A DNA stretch of 64,000 nucleotides from Streptomyces sp. RKND-216 (GCF_004795255.1 NZ_SSBQ01000002.1:5113501-5177500), one strand, 5' to 3'; shown: positions 1-8,998, counted from the stretch's first letter. Program-made: numbers and translations. The notes: generated by a model not told the origin, from the sequence alone.

Positions 1-382
1 GTGCGGCGGCCGCGGTGCGGGCAAGCCGGACCGCGCCGAGGAACACCGAGTCGAACGCGGCCTGCCATTGCTCGTCGGTGATCGTCTCGGCCGGGCCGGC
101 GGGTGGGCCGCCGACGCTGACGAGCATGCCGTCGAAGCGCCCGAACCGGGCCCGGGCGGTCTCGATCAGCCGACCCGGGGTCGCCGGGTCGGCGTTGTCC
201 GCCGCCACCGGGGCGGCGGACTCGGCGCCGAGCCGGGCCGCCGCCTCGGCGGCGGCCTCCTCGGTCCGGCCGGTCACCACGACCTTCGCCCCCTCGGCGA
301 CGAGCTGCTGCGCCGAGGCGAAGCCCAGGCCACGGGTGGCGCCGGTGACGACGTATACGCGGTCCTTCAAGCCAAGATCCAT
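1..382 (-). CDS. SDR family oxidoreductase (3' end outside window)
   Basis: Reverse-strand reading from an ATG at 382 gives 127 codons that run off the left edge. The N-terminus has a Rossmann dinucleotide-binding motif, TGATRGLG at residues 13-20, then TGRTEEAAAEAA, where the arginine suggests NADP(H) preference. An ADN segment follows near residue 63. The usual NNAG motif is replaced by VSVGGPPAG, a variant I associate with a subgroup of actinobacterial SDRs. The catalytic Tyr-Lys lies in the missing part, so the substrate cannot be judged. The SURF1 gene lies upstream on the same strand, separated by about 145 bases that carry a heptamer repeat. Confidence 0.8.
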   Translation of the reverse strand, partial: MDLGLKDRVYVVTGATRGLGFASAQQLVAEGAKVVVTGRTEEAAAEAAARLGAESAAPVAADNADPATPGRLIETARARFGRFDGMLVSVGGPPAGPAETITDEQWQAAFDSVFLGAVRLARTAAAA

Positions 383-403
383 GCCCGCAGTCTGCCCTAT
401 GCC

Positions 404-452
404 GTGCCAGGTGCCAGGTGCCAGGTGCCAGGTGCCAGGTGCCAGGTGCCAA
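404..452. repeat. Seven tandem copies of a GTGCCAG heptamer
   Basis: Six exact head-to-tail copies of GTGCCAG are followed by a seventh ending GTGCCAA. They fill the gap between the SURF1-like gene and the SDR gene, about 20 bp upstream of the SDR start. A 7-bp unit would shift frame if translated, and no gene covers it. It is probably a slippage-prone microsatellite. Confidence 0.9.
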
Positions 453-528
453 GGGCCGGCGTCCGTCCCGTGCCCGGGCTTCCTCTGGTGCGCCCGCCGG
501 ACGACCGCGCCAGAGGGAGCTCGGGGCG

Positions 529-1347
529 TCAGCCGGCGGCAGCGCCCGCCGGAGCCGGTGCCCGCGCGACGTCGTCGCCCTCCGTGCGGCCCCGGGCGCG
601 GTCGCGCAGCTCGCGCCGCACGAGGACGAACCACCCCACCGGGACGCCCGCGGCGAACATCCACCACTGCACCGCGTAGGCCATGTGCGGCCCGATGCTG
701 TCGTGCTCCGGGTCGGGCAGCCGTTCCGGGTGCTCCCGCGGTTCCGGCGACGACGCCGTGAGCTGGACGTAGCCGCCGAGTACGGATCGGTCCAGCGCCT
801 CGGCCCGCTGGTCGCTGTCGATCAGCATGACCTGGCGGTCCGGCAGGCCCGGCTTGTCCTTGATGCCGCTGGCCTCCGTGGTCTCGCTCGCCATGATCCG
901 GCCGGTGACCGAGACCTCGCCGCGCGGTGCCGTCGGCACGTCGGGGAACTTCGTCAGGTCGCCGCCCGCAGGGATCCAGCCCCGGTTGACCAGCAGCACC
1001 GAGCCGTCGTCGCGCACCAGCGGCGTGAGGACGAAGTAGCCGATGGACTGGCCGTCGGAGGCGGTGCGCTGCCGGACGACCACCTCGTGGTCGGTGTCGT
1101 AGCGCCCGGTCGCTTCTACGCTGCGAAACCAGTCGTCGCGGTCCGGTTCCCCGCCCACCGTGGTGAGCTTCGTGACCGGCACGGCGGGCGCGGCCAGGCT
1201 CCGCGCGATCAGCTCGTTGTGCGCCACTCTCGCCTCGTGCCGGTGCAGCTGCCAGAAGCCCAGCTCGATCATCGCCGGAACGAGCGCCAGGGCGAGCAGC
1301 GTGAGGATCACCCACTGCCGGGACAGCAGGAAGCGGAGGCGGTACAC
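529..1347 (-). CDS. SURF1-family cytochrome oxidase assembly protein
   Basis: The 272-residue protein has the SURF1 layout: an N-terminal membrane helix (about residues 13-31), a long periplasmic-side domain, and a second helix near residues 220-241 containing AYAVQWWMFA, close to the conserved C-terminal SURF1 motif. Family motifs include GFWQLHRHEAR after the first helix and LVNRGWIP in the middle. SURF1 proteins assist haem insertion or assembly of aa3-type cytochrome c oxidase in the membrane. The start is a GTG. The tail after the second helix is Ala/Pro-rich and probably disordered. It faces away from the sterol desaturase gene and may share transcripts with the upstream exonuclease gene, 25 bp away. 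Confidence 0.87.
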   Translation of the reverse strand: MYRLRFLLSRQWVILTLLALALVPAMIELGFWQLHRHEARVAHNELIARSLAAPAVPVTKLTTVGGEPDRDDWFRSVEATGRYDTDHEVVVRQRTASDGQSIGYFVLTPLVRDDGSVLLVNRGWIPAGGDLTKFPDVPTAPRGEVSVTGRIMASETTEASGIKDKPGLPDRQVMLIDSDQRAEALDRSVLGGYVQLTASSPEPREHPERLPDPEHDSIGPHMAYAVQWWMFAAGVPVGWFVLVRRELRDRARGRTEGDDVARAPAPAGAAAG

Positions 1348-1372
1348 AACCCCCGACGGTACCGGGCGCGGG

Positions 1373-2476
1373 TCAGCCCGCCGGGGACGGGGGTACCTCC
1401 CACCCCGCGGGCCCGGGGGGCGGGTCCTGGGCGGGTGCGACGTCGCGGAGCAGGTGGGTGAACGCGGCCTCGTCGATCACCGGGGTGCCGAAGGTGCGGG
1501 CCCGGGCGACCTTTGAGGTGACGGAGTGCGGGTCGTTGCTGACCACCAGACTGGTCCGGCGGGAGACGCTGGTCGCGATGTGCAGGCCCGCCTCGATCGC
1601 ACGGTCCTCCAGCAGCTCGCGGTCGACGGAGGTGTCGCCGGAGAGCGCCACCCGCATGCCCTGCCGCAGCGGGCCGCCCGGCTCCCACCGCCCCGGGTTG
1701 GGATAGGGGCACGGCGGGCGCTTCCGCGACGGACGCCAGCCGAAGCCGTGCGGACGGGAGCGGGGCGCGGAGCCGTAGCGGTCCGCGGCGGGCTCCGGGG
1801 GCAGCTCCGTGAGCGGTACGCAGGCCAGCAGCGGCAGGCGCACGCCGTGCCGGGCGGCGCGGTGGAGGCTCGGGCGGAACGCCTCGGCCAGCACCCGGGC
1901 GTCGTCCAGCGCGTGGTGGGCCCGCTGCTGCACCACGCCGTAGTGCGCCGCGAGCGACTCCAGTTTGTGGTTGGGCAGCGGCAGCGCCAGCTCCTTGGCG
2001 AGCGCGATGGTGCACAGCCGGTGCCGGACGGGCAGGTCGTGCGCGGTACGGGCGTACTCGCGGGCGATCATGGACCAGTCGAAGACGGCGTTGTGCGCCA
2101 CCAGGACGCGGCCCTCCAGCCGTTCCGCGAGGTCCGCCGCGACCTCCTCGAACAGCGGTGCGTCGGCGAGGACTTCGGCGGTCAGCCCGTGGATCCAGGT
2201 GGGGCCGGGGTCGCGCTGCGGGTTGACCTGCGTGTACCAGTGGTCCTCCACGTCACCGCGCGAGTCCAGCCGGTAGACGGCGGCGGAGACGATCCGGTCG
2301 TCGCGGCGCAGGCCGGTGGTCTCGACGTCCACCACCGCGTACCCCTCGGGGTAGTTCGAGGGCCAGCAGGCGTCGCCGGAGGCGGCGGCGCGGTGGGCGG
2401 GAGCGGACTGAGCGGGGATGTACAGGGCCCCCGCCTCCTCGTCCGGACGTGCCGTCTGGTCTTCGAGCATGGTCAC
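1373..2476 (-). CDS. DEDDh 3'-5' exonuclease (DnaQ-like) with C-terminal BRCT domain
   Basis: The 367-residue protein contains a DnaQ-type exonuclease domain: DVE (D50, E52), HNAVFDW (D133) and HHALDDA (H187-D192) supply the DEDDh metal ligands and general-base histidine. After a basic linker, residues about 275-350 (MRVALSGDT through the TSLVV segment) match a BRCT domain, as in other actinobacterial stand-alone 'DNA polymerase III epsilon-like' proteins. It probably trims DNA 3' ends in repair; it is not necessarily part of the replicative polymerase. The frame opens with GTG at 2476; an ATG at 2470 is equally possible and neither has a convincing ribosome binding site. Confidence 0.85.
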   Translation of the reverse strand: MTMLEDQTARPDEEAGALYIPAQSAPAHRAAASGDACWPSNYPEGYAVVDVETTGLRRDDRIVSAAVYRLDSRGDVEDHWYTQVNPQRDPGPTWIHGLTAEVLADAPLFEEVAADLAERLEGRVLVAHNAVFDWSMIAREYARTAHDLPVRHRLCTIALAKELALPLPNHKLESLAAHYGVVQQRAHHALDDARVLAEAFRPSLHRAARHGVRLPLLACVPLTELPPEPAADRYGSAPRSRPHGFGWRPSRKRPPCPYPNPGRWEPGGPLRQGMRVALSGDTSVDRELLEDRAIEAGLHIATSVSRRTSLVVSNDPHSVTSKVARARTFGTPVIDEAAFTHLLRDVAPAQDPPPGPAGWEVPPSPAG

Positions 2477-2650
2477 AGAGGATACGGGCCGCGACTGACA
2501 CTTCCACGACCGCGCCTGCCCACACAGGAGCTTGACCGGCCGTCAGCCCCGCCCCGGCCGGCACGGTCCGCCGGGCGCCCGCCCCGGAGACCGTCTACCG
2601 GTCGGTAACGACCCCTGGCGCGCCGCGCGGCGGGGCTCTACCTTGCTGAC

Positions 2651-3527
2651 ATGCCGTCTCATCTGCCCGATGTCGTGCTGTGGTCCATCCCCGCCTTCCT
2701 CCTGCTCACGGTGATCGAGGTGGTCAGCTACCGGCTCCATCCCGACGACGACGCGGCCGGCTACGAGGGCAGGGACGCGGCCACCAGCCTGTCCATGGGC
2801 CTGGGCAGCCTGTTCTTCGACGCGCTGTGGAAGGTGCCGGTGGTGGCGATCTACGCCGCTGTCCACGAACTCACCCCGCTGCGGGTGCCGTTGCTGTGGT
2901 GGATGCTCCCCCTGCTGCTGCTCGCGCAGGATTTCTTCTACTACTGGTCACACCGCGGCCACCACGTGATCCGCCTGCTGTGGGCATGCCACGTGGTGCA
3001 CCACTCCAGCCGCCGGTTCAACCTCACCACGGCTCTGCGGCAGCCCTGGACCCAGCCTCACCTCCTGGCCGTTCTACCTGCCCCTGATCGCTCTCGGCGT
3101 CCATCCGGCGGTGCTGGCCTTCCTGGCCTCGGTCAACCTGGTGTACCAGTTCTGGATCCACACCGAGCGGATCGGCCGCCTGCCGCGCCCGGTCGAGGCG
3201 GTCTTCAACACGCCCTCGCACCACCGGGTGCACCACGCCTCGCAGGGCGGCTACCTGGACCGCAACTTCGGCGGCATCCTGATCGTCTGGGACCGGCTCT
3301 TCGGCTCCTTCGCGCCGGAGCGGGAGCCGTGCGCCTACGGGCTCACGAAGAACATCGAGACCTACAACCCGCTGCGGGTCGCGACGCACGAGTACGCGGC
3401 GATCGGCCGCGACCTGCGGGCGGCACGCAGCTGGCCGGAGCGCTTCGGCCGGGTGCTGCGCGGCCCGGGATGGCAGCCGAAGGGGGTCGAGCCGGAGCCC
3501 GGCCCCCTCGCGGCGCCGCACGGTTGA
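2651..3527 (+). pseudogene. Sterol desaturase / fatty acid hydroxylase family gene with +1 frameshift
   Basis: The first 134 codons from ATG 2651 encode membrane helices and two histidine boxes, HRGHH and HVVHHSS, of the di-iron fatty acid hydroxylase superfamily. The reading then derails. Dropping one C from the run at 3051-3053 restores a continuous protein (WTSLTSWPFY...) into the frame ending at 3527, which carries the third box HHRVHHAS and the usual C-terminus. The repaired protein would be about 291 residues, normal for the family. As written, the product loses the third histidine box and would be inactive. Either it is a recent pseudogene or a sequencing indel in a C-run. Confidence 0.85.
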
Positions 3528-3551
3528 ACGGCGGTCAGGCGCCGTTCAACC
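3522..3551. terminator. Bidirectional hairpin between convergent genes
   Basis: A perfect 12-bp inverted repeat (GGTTGAACGGCG / CGCCGTTCAACC, 6-nt loop) overlaps the stop codon of the sterol desaturase gene and ends 10 bp before the stop of the convergent subtilase gene. There is no T-run, as is usual in Streptomyces. Confidence 0.65.
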
Positions 3552-3560
3552 CGTGGAGTG

Positions 3561-5120
3561 TCACTTCCGGACGGCGTCCAGCGCGTCGACGATGCCGTAG
3601 CCGTAGAAGCTGTTGATCTTGGCGTTGCCGGTGCACTCGGCGTTCACCTCGCCGTCGCCGTCGGGGTCGTACGGCCCCTCGGGACAGCCCGGGTTGTCGG
3701 CCCGTGCCTTCAGGCGCCACTGGATCTCCTGCGGCGTGGCGCGCCGGTGCTCGCTCTTGACGAGCGCGGCGACGCCGGCCACGTGCGGGGCGGCCATCGA
3801 GGTGCCCTGGAGGAAGGCGTAGTCGCCGTCGGGCATGGTGGACAGCACGCGGCCGTTCTTGCCGTCGCCCTCGGGGACCTGGTAGCGGTCGCCGCCCGGG
3901 GCGGCGACGTCCACGACGCCGTCGCCGTAGTTGGAGTAGTACGACTTCAGTGACTGGTCGCCGGTGGCGGAGACGGTCACCACGCCCGGCAGCTGTGCCG
4001 GGAGGTCCAGGCACTCGGACGGGTCGATGGTGCGCTCGACGGGTGTGGAGTCGTCCGGACTGGTCGCGTCGACGAGTTCGTCCGCGGCCAGGTCCTGGGC
4101 GGAGTTGCCGGCCGAGGCGACGTTGAGGACGCCCTCGTCCTCCGCGTACTCGGCGGCCCGTCCGACGGCCTCCAGGATGGCAGCCTGGTCCTCGTGGTCC
4201 GGGCAGTTGTAGAGCCAGGGGTCGGTGTAGTAGCTGTTGTTCGTCACCTCGATGCCCTGCTCGGCGGCGAACATGAAGGCGCACACCACGGCCTCGGTGT
4301 AGAAGAGGCTGGAGCCCTGCTCGGCCACCTTGATCGAGGAGACCTTCACCCCGGGTGCCACGCCGGCGATGCCGACGTCGTTGCGCGGAGCGGCGATGAT
4401 GCCCGCCACGTGCGTGCCGTGGTAGTGGCCGCCCTCCGCGTAGGGCCGCCAGGCGCCCCACGAGGTGTCGGGCTCGCCGCCGACGCAGTTGGCGGACTGG
4501 GTGGGGGCGAAGTTCCTCCGCAGGTCCGGGTGGGTGTCGTCGACGCCGGTGTCGACCACGGCGACGGTGACGCCGCGGCGTCCGTCGTCGATCGCGTGCG
4601 CCCGGTCGGCCTTGATGGCCGGGATGTTCCACTGGAGCGACTCCAGCGGCTCGTCGGGCGCCGCCTTCTTGCGGGCCCCGGGTGAGAGGCGCTGCTCGTC
4701 CTTCGCCAGTTCGGCGGCCAGCCGTTCCGGGTCCTTCACGTACTGCGGCTTGCCCACGTCCGTGGTGGCGGCCGCGCTGAGTGGAGCGGTGCGGGTGGCG
4801 CCGGCGGAGTCGACGCCGTCGACCGCGCGCATCGTGTCGCCGAAGCCGGGGTCGGTGGAGTGGGCGATGACGACGCCGATCTCCTCCCAGGACGTGACGA
4901 CGGTGCCGCCGGCGTCCTCGACCTCCCGCTCGACGCGGTCCACGGTGGCGGAGTCGGTCGCGGTGTTGACGACGTAGCTGAGCTTCTCGCCGTCCGCCGC
5001 GGGCCGGGCGTCCTGCGCGAGTGCGGTGGACGCGCCGGGCAGGACCGCCAGCGACGCGGTCAGTGCCAGGCCGAGCGGCACCGCCAGCGCGTGCCGCCGT
5101 CTGGGCTTCACTGAATCCAT
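3561..5120 (-). CDS. Secreted S8 (subtilisin-like) serine peptidase
   Basis: The protein is 519 residues from ATG 5120, chosen because it is followed directly by a basic n-region (KPRRRH), a hydrophobic core and an Ala-x-Ala signal cleavage region. The frame stays open upstream, but that stretch is not signal-like. An inhibitor-I9-like propeptide spans about residues 45-110. The catalytic triad is visible: Asp190 (VVDTGVDDTH), His234 (HGTHVAG) and Ser441 (GTSMAAPHVAG), with oxyanion Asn339 (SAGNSA). Three Asp/Gly/Pro-rich stretches in the C-terminal part may bind calcium. The enzyme should be an extracellular protease with its own transcription unit. Confidence 0.92.
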   Translation of the reverse strand: MDSVKPRRRHALAVPLGLALTASLAVLPGASTALAQDARPAADGEKLSYVVNTATDSATVDRVEREVEDAGGTVVTSWEEIGVVIAHSTDPGFGDTMRAVDGVDSAGATRTAPLSAAATTDVGKPQYVKDPERLAAELAKDEQRLSPGARKKAAPDEPLESLQWNIPAIKADRAHAIDDGRRGVTVAVVDTGVDDTHPDLRRNFAPTQSANCVGGEPDTSWGAWRPYAEGGHYHGTHVAGIIAAPRNDVGIAGVAPGVKVSSIKVAEQGSSLFYTEAVVCAFMFAAEQGIEVTNNSYYTDPWLYNCPDHEDQAAILEAVGRAAEYAEDEGVLNVASAGNSAQDLAADELVDATSPDDSTPVERTIDPSECLDLPAQLPGVVTVSATGDQSLKSYYSNYGDGVVDVAAPGGDRYQVPEGDGKNGRVLSTMPDGDYAFLQGTSMAAPHVAGVAALVKSEHRRATPQEIQWRLKARADNPGCPEGPYDPDGDGEVNAECTGNAKINSFYGYGIVDALDAVRK

Positions 5121-5365
5121 GGGGTCTCCATGCCGTTTCGAATGTGACTTCCCGTGGAGGAAGTTAGCCCTGTTGAGTGCAGTTGAGGGGCAGATCCGGA
5201 AAGAAAATCGTCGAATCAGACCGGCTTGGCGGCTTTCTCCTTCATCTTTCAACTACCTACCCCTGTTGTACGCAGCGTCATCCCCTTACGATGCGCGAAC
5301 GGTGTGGCCGGATGTTGTGCAGGTCACACCGAACGTCCGCCTTCCCGACCTCTCTGGGAGTCGCC

Positions 5366-5719
5366 GTGGATTCCGCATCACACGAAGCGAGCGCCGGTGC
5401 CGCGCCACCGGCCGACCGGAACTACATCGAGGTGCAGCGGAGCGCCGAGTTCGTCGCCCTGCGCCGGGCTCACCGGTCGTTCGCCTTCCCCCTCACTGTC
5501 GCCTTCATCAGCTGGTACTTCCTGTACGTCCTCCTCTCCATCTACGCCGGTGCGCTGATGGGTACCAAGATCGTCGGCAATATCAACGTGGCATTCGTGT
5601 TCGGTGTCGCCCAGTTCGTCACCACGTTCGCCATCGCCTGGTGGTACTCGCGGCACGCTGCCGCGAAGCTCGACCCCGCCGCGGACGCCATCAAGTCACG
5701 CCTGGAGGGCGGCGCATGA
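5366..5719 (+). CDS. DUF485 membrane protein, partner of the downstream symporter
   Basis: The 117-residue protein from GTG 5366 has a GGGAG-type ribosome site about 8 nt upstream. The frame is open further upstream, but that sequence is not protein-like. Two hydrophobic helices (FPLTVAFISWYFLYVLLSIYA and VAFVFGVAQFVTTFAIAWWY) match the DUF485 family, small membrane proteins habitually encoded before acetate/solute:sodium symporters (YjcH-ActP arrangement). The stop overlaps the ATG of the symporter (ATGA), so the two are translationally coupled. The partner's exact function is unknown; an accessory or stabilising role for the transporter is inferred from context. Confidence 0.88.
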   Translation: MDSASHEASAGAAPPADRNYIEVQRSAEFVALRRAHRSFAFPLTVAFISWYFLYVLLSIYAGALMGTKIVGNINVAFVFGVAQFVTTFAIAWWYSRHAAAKLDPAADAIKSRLEGGA

Positions 5720-7341
5720 ACACCTACCTGCAGGTCGCCGCGGCGGACGCCAGTGAGCACCGCACGCTGATCATCACGCTCTTCTCCGTCTTCGTGGCCG
5801 CCACACTCGGGGTCACCGTGTGGGCCGGACGGCGCACCAAGGACGCCACCGACTACTACGCCGGCGGTCGCTCGTTCAGCGGTTTCCAGAACGGCCTGGC
5901 CATCTCCGGCGACTACATGTCCGCCGCCTCGTTCCTGGGTATCGCCGGTGCCATCTCGCTCTTCGGATACGACGGCTTCCTCTACTCCATCGGCTTCCTC
6001 GTCGCCTGGCTGGTCGCGCTGCTGCTGGTCGCCGAGCCGCTGCGCAACTCCGGCCGCTTCACCATGGGTGACGTGCTCGCCTACCGGATGCGCCAGCGGC
6101 CGGTCCGCACGGCCGCGGGCGTGTCCACCATCGTGGTGTCGATCTTCTACCTGCTTGCCCAGATGGTCGGCGCCGGCGCCCTGGTGGCGCTGCTGCTCGG
6201 CGTGTCCGGCGACGCGGGGAAGAACATCATCGTCGTGCTCGTGGGCGTCGTGATGATCCTCTACGTCACCATCGGCGGCATGAAGGGCACCACCTGGGTG
6301 CAGATGATCAAGGCGTGCCTGCTGATCGCCGGGACCCTGCTCATCACGTTCCTCGTCATGCTGAAGTTCGACTTCAACATCTCCACGCTGCTCGGCGCGG
6401 CCGCCGAGAACAGCGGGCAGGGAGCAGCGTTCCTGGAGCCGGGCCTCAAGTACGGCGTCTCGACCACCACCGAGATCGACTTCATCTCCCTCGGCCTCGC
6501 CCTGGTGCTCGGCACGGCCGGCCTGCCGCACATCCTCATCCGCTTCTACACGGTGCCCACCGCCCGTGCGGCGCGGAAGTCGGTCATCTGGGCCATCGGC
6601 ATCATCGGCGCCTTCTACCTGATGACCATCGCCCTCGGTTTCGGCGCGGCGGCGCTGCTCTCCCGGAAGGAGATCACCGAGTCCGACGCGGCCGGCAACA
6701 CCGCCGCCCCTCTGCTGGCGCAGAACATCGGCGGGGGCGCCGACTCGGCGGGTGGCGCGATCCTGCTCGCCGTCATCTGCGCGGTCGCCTTCGCCACGAT
6801 CCTCGCGGTGGTGGCCGGTCTCACTCTTGCCTCGTCCTCCTCCTTCGCGCACGACCTGTACGCGAACGTGATCCGCAAGGGAAAGGCCTCCGACCGGGAG
6901 GAGGTCAAGGCCGCACGGCTCTCCTCCATCCTGATCGGCGGCGTGGCCATCGTGCTGGGCATCTTCGCCGGCAAGCTGAACGTGGCCTTCCTGGTGGCGC
7001 TCGCCTTCGCGGTCGCCGCGTCCGCGAACCTGCCGACGATCCTCTACAGCCTCTTCTGGAAGCGCTTCAACACCGCCGGGTCGCTGTGGTCCATCTACGG
7101 CGGCCTGTCCTCGTCTGTGCTGCTGGTGGTGTTCTCCCCGGTCGTCTCCGGCAACCCGAGCGCCATGTTCCCCGGCGCCGACTTCCAGTGGTTCCCGCTG
7201 AACAACCCCGGTCTGGTGTCGATCCCGCTCGGGTTCCTGCTCGGCTGGCTGGGCACCGTGGTGTCGAAGAACGAGGACGTGGACGGCCGGAAGTACGCAG
7301 AACTGGAGGTCCGCTCGCTGACCGGCAGCGGCGCGCACTGA
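5716..7341 (+). CDS. Sodium:solute symporter, ActP-like (acetate/monocarboxylate)
   Basis: A 541-residue polytopic protein of the SSS family with about 13 predicted membrane helices. The N-terminal TVWAGRRTKDATDYYAGGR followed by GLAISGDYMSAASFLG matches ActP/MctC-type cation-acetate or pyruvate symporters. Family length is about 530-550 residues, so it is complete. The start is the ATG that overlaps the stop of the DUF485 gene. It probably imports short monocarboxylates such as acetate, propionate or pyruvate with Na+ or H+; the sequence alone does not fix the substrate. Confidence 0.9.
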   Translation: MNTYLQVAAADASEHRTLIITLFSVFVAATLGVTVWAGRRTKDATDYYAGGRSFSGFQNGLAISGDYMSAASFLGIAGAISLFGYDGFLYSIGFLVAWLVALLLVAEPLRNSGRFTMGDVLAYRMRQRPVRTAAGVSTIVVSIFYLLAQMVGAGALVALLLGVSGDAGKNIIVVLVGVVMILYVTIGGMKGTTWVQMIKACLLIAGTLLITFLVMLKFDFNISTLLGAAAENSGQGAAFLEPGLKYGVSTTTEIDFISLGLALVLGTAGLPHILIRFYTVPTARAARKSVIWAIGIIGAFYLMTIALGFGAAALLSRKEITESDAAGNTAAPLLAQNIGGGADSAGGAILLAVICAVAFATILAVVAGLTLASSSSFAHDLYANVIRKGKASDREEVKAARLSSILIGGVAIVLGIFAGKLNVAFLVALAFAVAASANLPTILYSLFWKRFNTAGSLWSIYGGLSSSVLLVVFSPVVSGNPSAMFPGADFQWFPLNNPGLVSIPLGFLLGWLGTVVSKNEDVDGRKYAELEVRSLTGSGAH

Positions 7342-7404
7342 CGGCCGGCTCCCCGCAGCCAGCCCCATCGGGCGGCCCGACCACGTTCCGTGCTCCCTCG
7401 TCAC

Positions 7405-7443
7405 TTCAACGAACTGTTGAATGTCGGCGCTCTCGCGTACGCT
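7405..7443 (+). promoter_or_regulatory. Possible moaA promoter with overlapping 6-bp inverted repeat
   Basis: TTGAAT (7417-7422) and TACGCT (7438-7443) lie 15 bp apart, a slightly short sigma70-type spacing, about 47 bp before the moaA start. TTCAAC-N5-GTTGAA (7405-7421) overlaps the -35 element and could be an operator. This is based on pattern only. Confidence 0.3.
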
Positions 7444-7489
7444 GCGAAGCAGTTGCGAGACAATGGAAGCCACCGTGGAAGGGCCGCCC

Positions 7490-8479
7490 ATGCTGCTCGA
7501 CACATACGGCCGGGTCGCGACCGACCTCCGGGTGTCGCTCACCGACCGGTGCAACCTGCGCTGCACCTACTGCATGCCCGAGGAGGGGCTGCAGTGGCTG
7601 GCCAAGCCGCAGCTCCTGACGGACGACGAGATCGTCCGGCTCATCCGCATCGCCGTCACCGGCCTCGGCGTCGACGAGGTCCGCTTCACCGGCGGCGAGC
7701 CGCTGCTGCGCCCAGGGCTCGTCGGCATCGTGGAGCGCTGCGCCGCGCTCGAACCGCGCCCGCAGCTCTCGCTCACCACCAACGGCATCGGTCTGGAACG
7801 CACCGCCGCCGCGCTCCGCGACGCCGGCCTCGACCGGGTCAACGTCTCGCTGGACACCCTGCGGCCTGAGGTCTTCCAGAGGATGACCCGCCGCAAGCGG
7901 CACGCCGACGTGCTGCGCGGTCTGGAGGCGGCGCGCGCCGCCGGCCTCACCCCCGTCAAGGTCAACACTGTGCTGATGCCCGGCCTCAACGACGACGAGG
8001 CACCCGACCTGCTCGCCTGGGCCGTGGAGAACGACTATGAGCTGCGGTTCATCGAGCAGATGCCGCTGGACGCCCAGCACGGCTGGCAGCGCGACGGCAT
8101 GATCATGGCAGGAGACATCCTCGAGTCGCTGCGCACCCGATTCACCCTCACGCCCGAGGGCGAGGAGGCCCGCGGCTCCGCGCCCGCCGAACGCTGGACC
8201 GTCGACGGCGGCCCGCACCGTGTCGGCGTCATCGCGTCCGTCACGCGGCCGTTCTGCCGTGCCTGCGACCGCACGCGCCTCACCGCGGACGGACAGGTCC
8301 GCACCTGCCTGTTCGCCCGGGAGGAGTCGGATCTGCGCGGCGCACTGCGCGGCGGGGCCGAGGACGCCGAGGTCGCCCGGCTGTGGAAGCAGGCCATGTG
8401 GGGGAAGAAGGCGGGCGCCGGCATCGACGATCCCTCCTTCGTCCAGCCCGACCGTCCGATGTCGGCGATCGGCGGCTGA
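7490..8479 (+). CDS. moaA: GTP 3',8-cyclase MoaA (molybdenum cofactor biosynthesis)
   Basis: A 329-residue radical SAM enzyme. It has the N-terminal cluster motif C21-x3-C25-x2-C28 (CNLRCTYC), a GGEP motif, and the C-terminal second [4Fe-4S] cluster region CRACDRTRL...C. MoaA turns GTP into 3',8-cyclo-7,8-dihydro-GTP, the first step of molybdopterin synthesis. The ATG at 7490 is preferred: GGAAGGG sits about 8 nt upstream and homologues start M(L/I)LDTYGR. GTG 7472 or ATG 7463 are alternatives. The C-terminus ends in Gly-Gly, the conserved tail that reaches the active site. No other moa genes are adjacent. Confidence 0.95.
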   Translation: MLLDTYGRVATDLRVSLTDRCNLRCTYCMPEEGLQWLAKPQLLTDDEIVRLIRIAVTGLGVDEVRFTGGEPLLRPGLVGIVERCAALEPRPQLSLTTNGIGLERTAAALRDAGLDRVNVSLDTLRPEVFQRMTRRKRHADVLRGLEAARAAGLTPVKVNTVLMPGLNDDEAPDLLAWAVENDYELRFIEQMPLDAQHGWQRDGMIMAGDILESLRTRFTLTPEGEEARGSAPAERWTVDGGPHRVGVIASVTRPFCRACDRTRLTADGQVRTCLFAREESDLRGALRGGAEDAEVARLWKQAMWGKKAGAGIDDPSFVQPDRPMSAIGG

Positions 8480-8524
8480 ACCGGTCGGCTGCGGCCGACA
8501 GGAGGGACCGCCCGGTCCTCCCGC

Positions 8525-8800
8525 TCAGTCCGCGTCCCCCGGTGCCGCCCCCTCGCCCCGCTCGCCGGGCGTGTCCCGCTCCTCCGCGGCCTGCCATTCC
8601 GTCAGGCGCACCACGTCCTTGAGGAATCCGCGCATGCCCAGGAACGAGGACAGGTGCTCCCGGTGCTCCTCGCAGGCCAGCCAGGTCTTGCGGCGGTCGG
8701 GCGTGTGCAGCTTGGGGTTGTTCCAGGCCAGGACCCACACGGCAGGCTCCCGGCAGCCCTTGGCGGAGCAGATCGGCGACTCGTGGTTCTGCGCAGACAT
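8525..8800 (-). CDS. Small conserved actinobacterial protein with Cys/His zinc-like pattern
   Basis: A 91-residue protein starting at ATG 8800. It carries C-x4-C (ICSAKGCREP) and CEEH, a pattern that could hold one zinc. A tryptophan-rich segment (AVWVLAWNN) and an acidic Gly/Ala tail are also seen. I recognise it as a widespread Streptomyces family, sometimes mislabelled 'acetone carboxylase', without known function. It is convergent with moaA and separated from the upstream DUF3099 gene by a terminator-like hairpin, so it probably has its own promoter. Confidence 0.72.
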   Translation of the reverse strand: MSAQNHESPICSAKGCREPAVWVLAWNNPKLHTPDRRKTWLACEEHREHLSSFLGMRGFLKDVVRLTEWQAAEERDTPGERGEGAAPGDAD

Positions 8801-8839
8801 CACGCCCCCATCCAACACCACGGGAGCGGTGGAAAAGGC

Positions 8840-8875
8840 GACGCCGGGCGGCCACGGGGGGAGCCGCCCGGCGTC
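8840..8875 (-). terminator. Hairpin with short T-run downstream of the DUF3099 gene
   Basis: GACGCCGGGCGGC (8840-8852) pairs perfectly with GCCGCCCGGCGTC (8863-8875) around a 10-nt loop. Read on the minus strand, the stem is followed within a few bases by TTTT. It probably ends DUF3099 transcripts 40 bp before the next start. Confidence 0.6.
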
Positions 8876-8998
8876 GGTCCGTCGCTCCGACGGGGGATGC
8901 GGAGCGCCTTCGAAGTATGGCACGGGCACACCCGCGCACGGCAGCGGAACTGGACGATTCCCCTGACCTTTTCCCGGCCCTTTGCATGGGCCGGCGGT

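Noticed and set aside
404..452. The heptamer array considered as a CRISPR or iteron-like origin
   Set aside because: The unit is too short and has no spacers, cas genes, replication gene or AT-rich region nearby.
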